From IMG/VR virus record IMGVR_UViG_3300048833_000788, positions 1 to 31,916 of that record: DNA of 31,916 nt; one strand, given 5' to 3'. The notes under the pieces are model-generated. The model saw only the letters and a program-made list of their open reading frames with translations. It did not search any database and was not told the DNA's origin. Each line of letters opens with the position of its first letter. Within the stretch, counting starts at the first letter, position 1. The position numbers and the translations under genes were made by a program. Shown here one piece after another: positions 28,404 to 31,916 of this stretch. The DNA is from a virus.

Positions 28404-29457
28404 TCGACTCGGCGCGGCGGAATTTGCGGCTTGCGATTGGCGACACCACCTCGGTGCCGATTGGGAAATCTGCCGCCCGTTTCTGAAACCGGTTCCAGGG
28501 CACGCCGAAACCGTGCTGGATCCAGAGCGTCCCAAACGGCGGCTGGATGTGGTGCCGGACGGGGAGAAAGGGTTTCTCGGGATCGTGGCTGACGACGCGC
28601 CTGATGGTCCGCCGCTGTCGTTGACCGCCGATGATGTCGTCCCGATGATGCCTGACTGGCAATCCATCGCCGACTCTCTTGGAAAAGCCCTTGGCTTTGC
28701 CGCTAACCGTTACGAGACCCAGGGATTCACGCGCCAGATCGGTACCGCCCAGAATGGCAACGACCCGGTGCGACCGGTGGTTCTCTGCTTGCCTGCGGGA
28801 CATTTTGGCGATCATGGCCGGATTGCCAGCGATTTAGCAGCACGCCTGGACGCCACGGTGTTGCTGCCGTCAGCCCGATGGATCACGCCGCCCATCCAGT
28901 CACTCGCCTCAGCCAACCGCCTGACGCTGGTTTCCGTGTCCGAGCAACTGGCGGAACTCACCGCCGTTCCCGCACTCGCCACCCCGCTGCCATCGGTAGG
29001 ATCGAAGAAACGGAAAAAGCCGCTGTTCCGAATCCAGCCCGGCTGGCGCTGGGACATGCTCACCATCGAAGTCGCCTCAGGCGGCCGGATCATCGCATCC
29101 TGCGACGGACAGCGGAAGGATTACCGTTTTCGGAAATCCAACTCCAAGACACATGCCAAGGACTACGAGATCCTGATGCAGCTTGCCGCCACGCCGAAGT
29201 GGCGCAATCCACCAACCGGAACGCCGAAGAACGAGGCCATGCGGAAACAGTTCTTCCGGTTCAGGGAAACTCTGGACGAGTTGATCGGAATCCCCGGCGA
29301 GGCGTTCGACACGGAAGAGGACGACTGGAAGCCGAATTTTAACGTGCAGATTCACAAGGATTTGAACGGTCTCCGGAAAATCTTCACCAAACCTCACGAT
29401 CCGGACGAACTGCCTGAATGGCACCCGCTATCTCAAGCGGACTGCACCTTGGAATGA
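28372..29457 (+). CDS. Unknown protein B of the two-gene module (361 aa)
   Basis: Starts at tandem ATGs (28372/28375) within the end of gene A. The longer frame from 28183 is rejected because its first part reads A in another frame. Residues 1-130 contain RLGAAEFAACDWRHHLGADW and an EKGFLGIVADDAPDGPPLSLTADDVVPM segment. Residues about 145-215 hold a VVLCLPAGHFGDHGRIASDLAARLDATVLLPSARW stretch. After a basic GSKKRKKPLF linker, the C-terminal half (WDMLTIEVASGGRIIASCDGQRKDYRF...DYEILMQLAATPKW...LNGLRKIFTKP) resembles a winged-helix or substrate-recognition domain. No family is recognised. It could be the DNA-binding partner of protein A. A 140-bp gap with no clear promoter precedes hsdM. Confidence 0.68.
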   Translation: MMTSSLWQALDRLGAAEFAACDWRHHLGADWEICRPFLKPVPGHAETVLDPERPKRRLDVVPDGEKGFLGIVADDAPDGPPLSLTADDVVPMMPDWQSIADSLGKALGFAANRYETQGFTRQIGTAQNGNDPVRPVVLCLPAGHFGDHGRIASDLAARLDATVLLPSARWITPPIQSLASANRLTLVSVSEQLAELTAVPALATPLPSVGSKKRKKPLFRIQPGWRWDMLTIEVASGGRIIASCDGQRKDYRFRKSNSKTHAKDYEILMQLAATPKWRNPPTGTPKNEAMRKQFFRFRETLDELIGIPGEAFDTEEDDWKPNFNVQIHKDLNGLRKIFTKPHDPDELPEWHPLSQADCTLE

Positions 29458-29597
29458 AACCTGGGCAGATCATTGTTATTCTGGCCGATTGACCTTGAGA
29501 CAATAGCCGTCTTCTTGGTGTGATGCGCCAGCGGGGAAATCCCGGTTTTCCGATCCGCCCCATATCCTTTCCTTTCCCCGAATTCACGCGTCACTCC

Positions 29598-31916
29598 ATG
29601 GACCAAGCCACCCACAATAAAATCGTCTCCTTCATCTGGGGCATCGCCGATGACGTTCTCCGCGACCTCTTCCGGCGCGGCAAATACCCCGATGTCATCT
29701 TGCCCATGTGCGTGCTCCGCCGTCTGGATGCGGTTCTGGAGCCGACGAAAAAGGCCGTCCTCGAAGCCCGCAAGATGCTCGACGACGCCGGCATCACCGA
29801 GCAGACAGCCGCTCTTTGTTCCGCTTCCGGCCAGGCGTTTTACAACACCTCCAAGTTCACCCTCCGCGATCTGAAGTCCCGTGGCAACCAACAGCAGCTT
29901 CTCGCCGACTTCGAGGATTACCTCAATGGCTTCTCGCCGAACGTGCAGGACATCCTGGAAAACTTCAAATTCCGCAACCAGCTCCAGACACTATCGAAGT
30001 CCGACTCCCTCGGCACCCTGATTTCCAAGTTCCTCGATCCGGAAATCGACCTCACGCCCGCAGGCATCGACAACCACTCGATGGGCACCGTGTTCGAGGA
30101 ACTCGTCCGCAAGTTCAACGAGGAAAACAACGAGGAGGCTGGCGAGCACTGGACTCCGCGCGATGCCGTGCGCCTGATGACCAATCTCGTCTTCCGCCCG
30201 ATCAGCAAGCAGCTTCTATCAGGTGCTTATCTGCTCTATGATGATGCATGCGGCACCGGCGGCATTCTCACAGAGGCCGAAGAAACGCTCCAGGGCATCG
30301 CGGCTGAACTCGGTCTGCAAATCACCGTCCACCTCTACGGACAGGAGATCAACCCGGAAACCTATGCCATCTGCAAAGCCGACATGCTGCTCAAGGGCGA
30401 GGGCGACAACGCGGAAAACATCGTCGGCGGCGCGGAGTGGTCCACTCTTTCCCACGACGCGTTCCCAGGAATGAGCTTCGATTTCATGATGGCCAATCCG
30501 CCCTATGGAAAGAGCTGGAAAAAGGATCTCGAAAACATGGGCGGCAAGGACGGCATGCGCGATCCCCGCTTCAAGGTCATGCACAAGGGCGAGGAACTCT
30601 CCCTCGTCACCCGCACCAGCGATGGCCAGATGCTCTTTCTCGCGAACATGGTGGCGAAAATGCAGCACGACACCCCGCTCGGCAGCCGCATCGCGGAGGT
30701 TCACAACGGCTCCTCGCTCTTCACCGGGGATGCCGGCCAGGGCGAGAGCAACATCCGCCGCTGGATCATCGAGAACGACTGGCTCGAAGCGATCGTCGCC
30801 CTGCCGCTCAATCTCTTCTACAACACCGGCATCGCCACCTACATCTGGGTGCTGTCCAACCGCAAGCCGAAGAAGCGCAAGGGCCAAGTCCAGCTCATCG
30901 ACGCCTCTCAGTGGTTCAAGCCGCTGCGCAAAAACCTCGGCAAAAAGAATTGCGAGCTCGCCCCGGACGACATCGAGCGCATCACCCGCGTGTTCCTCGA
31001 CTTCAAGGAAACACCCGAGTCGAAAATCTTCCCCAACGAAGCCTTCGGTTATTGGAAAGTCGTCGTCGAGCGCCCGCTGCGGCTCCACAGCCAGCTTTCC
31101 CTGCCGCGCATCGAGTCCCTGCGCTTCGCATCCGGCGATGAGGAAATCCGCTCGGTGCTCTATGATGAATTCGGCGACGACCTGTTCCGCAAGTTCCCGA
31201 AAATCGCCGCCGCCCTGGAAAAACGTCTTGAAGAATGGGGAGCCGATGAGGAGGAGTCCGACGACGAGGAAGGCGCGAAAAAGAAAGGCCTGCCTGAGAA
31301 AACGAAACGCAAACTGCTGGATTTGAAAACCTGGGAGCGCGACGGCCGCCTCGTTGAAACCGCCACTCGCCTCCGCGAGGAAATCGGCGGCGGGCTTTTC
31401 GAGGACCACAACGACTTCCGCGAGCGAGTCTCCGCCGCCCTCGACAAACTCGACATCAAGCTGCCCGCCGCCGACAGCAAGCAACTCTACAAAGCCGTGA
31501 GCTGGCGTGAGGAAAGCGCCCCGCCCGTCATCGCGAAAATCCACAAATCCGGCAAAGGCGGCAAATCCGCCGCCATCCATCCCGATCCGCTGCACGGCCT
31601 CTATGAAGTGACCATCGACGGGAAAAAATCCGTCGTCGAATACGAAACGGATTCCGACCTGCGCGACAGCGAGCAGATTCCGCTTCTCGAAGAAGGCGGC
31701 ATCGAGTCCTTCATCCGCCGCGAGGTGCTGCCCTACACTCCGGATGCCTGGGTGAAGAAGGACGCCACCAAGATCGGCTACGAAGTCAGCTTCACCCGCC
31801 ACTTCTATCAGCCGCCCCAGCTCCGGACCCTAGCCCAAATCAGCTCAGACATCCTCGCGCTGGAGGAGGAAACCGAGGGCCTGCTCAGCGAAATCACGAA
31901 AGGAGCCACGGCATGA
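29598..31916 (+). CDS. hsdM: Type I restriction-modification DNA methyltransferase HsdM
   Basis: A 772-residue N6-adenine methyltransferase starting MDQATHNKIVSFIWGIADDVL, the usual HsdM N-terminus, so the upstream ATG at 29520 is rejected. Motifs: GEHWTPRDAVRLM (182-194), SAM motif I DACGTGGIL (216-224) and catalytic NPPYG (300-304). The family's conserved SLFTGDAGQGESNIRRWIIENDWLEAIVALP block follows. It is longer than classical EcoKI-type HsdM (about 530). The extra region from about 520 contains an acidic/lysine-rich linker and a C-terminal domain with HPDPLHGLYEVTIDGKKSVVEYETD, as in the long HsdM subgroup. It ends ATGA at the window edge, suggesting immediate overlap with hsdS. It modifies host DNA in complex with HsdS. 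Confidence 0.95.
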   Translation: MDQATHNKIVSFIWGIADDVLRDLFRRGKYPDVILPMCVLRRLDAVLEPTKKAVLEARKMLDDAGITEQTAALCSASGQAFYNTSKFTLRDLKSRGNQQQLLADFEDYLNGFSPNVQDILENFKFRNQLQTLSKSDSLGTLISKFLDPEIDLTPAGIDNHSMGTVFEELVRKFNEENNEEAGEHWTPRDAVRLMTNLVFRPISKQLLSGAYLLYDDACGTGGILTEAEETLQGIAAELGLQITVHLYGQEINPETYAICKADMLLKGEGDNAENIVGGAEWSTLSHDAFPGMSFDFMMANPPYGKSWKKDLENMGGKDGMRDPRFKVMHKGEELSLVTRTSDGQMLFLANMVAKMQHDTPLGSRIAEVHNGSSLFTGDAGQGESNIRRWIIENDWLEAIVALPLNLFYNTGIATYIWVLSNRKPKKRKGQVQLIDASQWFKPLRKNLGKKNCELAPDDIERITRVFLDFKETPESKIFPNEAFGYWKVVVERPLRLHSQLSLPRIESLRFASGDEEIRSVLYDEFGDDLFRKFPKIAAALEKRLEEWGADEEESDDEEGAKKKGLPEKTKRKLLDLKTWERDGRLVETATRLREEIGGGLFEDHNDFRERVSAALDKLDIKLPAADSKQLYKAVSWREESAPPVIAKIHKSGKGGKSAAIHPDPLHGLYEVTIDGKKSVVEYETDSDLRDSEQIPLLEEGGIESFIRREVLPYTPDAWVKKDATKIGYEVSFTRHFYQPPQLRTLAQISSDILALEEETEGLLSEITKGATA

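Noticed and set aside
30219-31802. 527-residue minus-strand open frame
   Set aside because: Exact antisense shadow of hsdM. Low-complexity composition and no motif.
1-31916. CRISPR array, retron or reverse transcriptase
   Set aside because: No regularly spaced repeats with spacers and no YxDD-type polymerase were seen in any frame. The repeats present are operators, iterons and leaders.

Overview
The window carries the packaging and head genes of a lambda-like (gpA/gpB/gpC type) siphophage-style element on the minus strand, a long early/accessory operon feeding into them, and a plus-strand unknown-gene pair plus a type I DNA methyltransferase at the right. The host looks like a GC-rich, didermal bacterium that rarely uses strong Shine-Dalgarno sites. 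The secreted protein at the left edge (signal peptide, Ig-like domains, pre-peptidase C-terminal domain, beta-helix-like tail) is a style common in Verrucomicrobiota and Planctomycetota. That taxonomic guess is an inference, not a proven assignment.

Layout, left to right. 1-2286: start of a large secreted protein (minus, runs off the left edge). 2287-2645: non-coding, with a good minus-strand terminator. 2646-9976: head and packaging module, transcribed right to left as TerS, TerL, holin-like membrane protein, M15 endolysin, gpW-like protein, portal, S49 protease with a nested scaffold, and major capsid protein, then the terminator. No tail genes follow. 10022-15541: a tightly overlapping gene string encoding a CmoA-like methyltransferase, a HAD-like protein, a ParB-methyltransferase fusion, a ParB-like protein, a AAA+ ATPase and small unknowns. 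15554-17064: DUF2786 protein and small unknowns, two of which start behind copies of one 54-bp leader. 17312-18691: the only plus-strand genes inside the element, a putative amidoligase and two small proteins, divergent from the 17064 gene across an operator-rich region. 18669-20640: endonuclease-like protein, small unknowns, an initiator-like tRNA and an HTH protein. 20641-20880: dyads and iteron-like repeats. 20872-26878: replication and recombination genes (primase-helicase, SF2 helicase, SSB-like, PD-(D/E)XK nuclease, RecA-like ATPase). 26879-27254: divergent control region with repeated palindromes. 27255-29457: two overlapping genes of unknown family. 29598-31916: HsdM, ending exactly at the window edge.

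How it fits together: the rightmost minus-strand operon would supply recombination and replication. The middle operon would supply regulation and possibly nucleic-acid modification, and the left operon builds and fills a capsid and lyses the cell. Within the window there is no tail module, integrase or recognisable CI-type repressor, so the element may be a capsid-forming satellite, a truncated prophage, or a phage whose other modules lie elsewhere.

The least expected signals are these. A GTTGACA-type motif sits 13-17 nt before at least ten start codons, including an internal scaffold start. A tRNA-like gene carries several initiator-tRNA hallmarks. A CmoA-like enzyme (carboxy-SAM synthase family) lies beside a ParB-methyltransferase fusion. 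An uncharacterised two-gene module lies between the element and hsdM.
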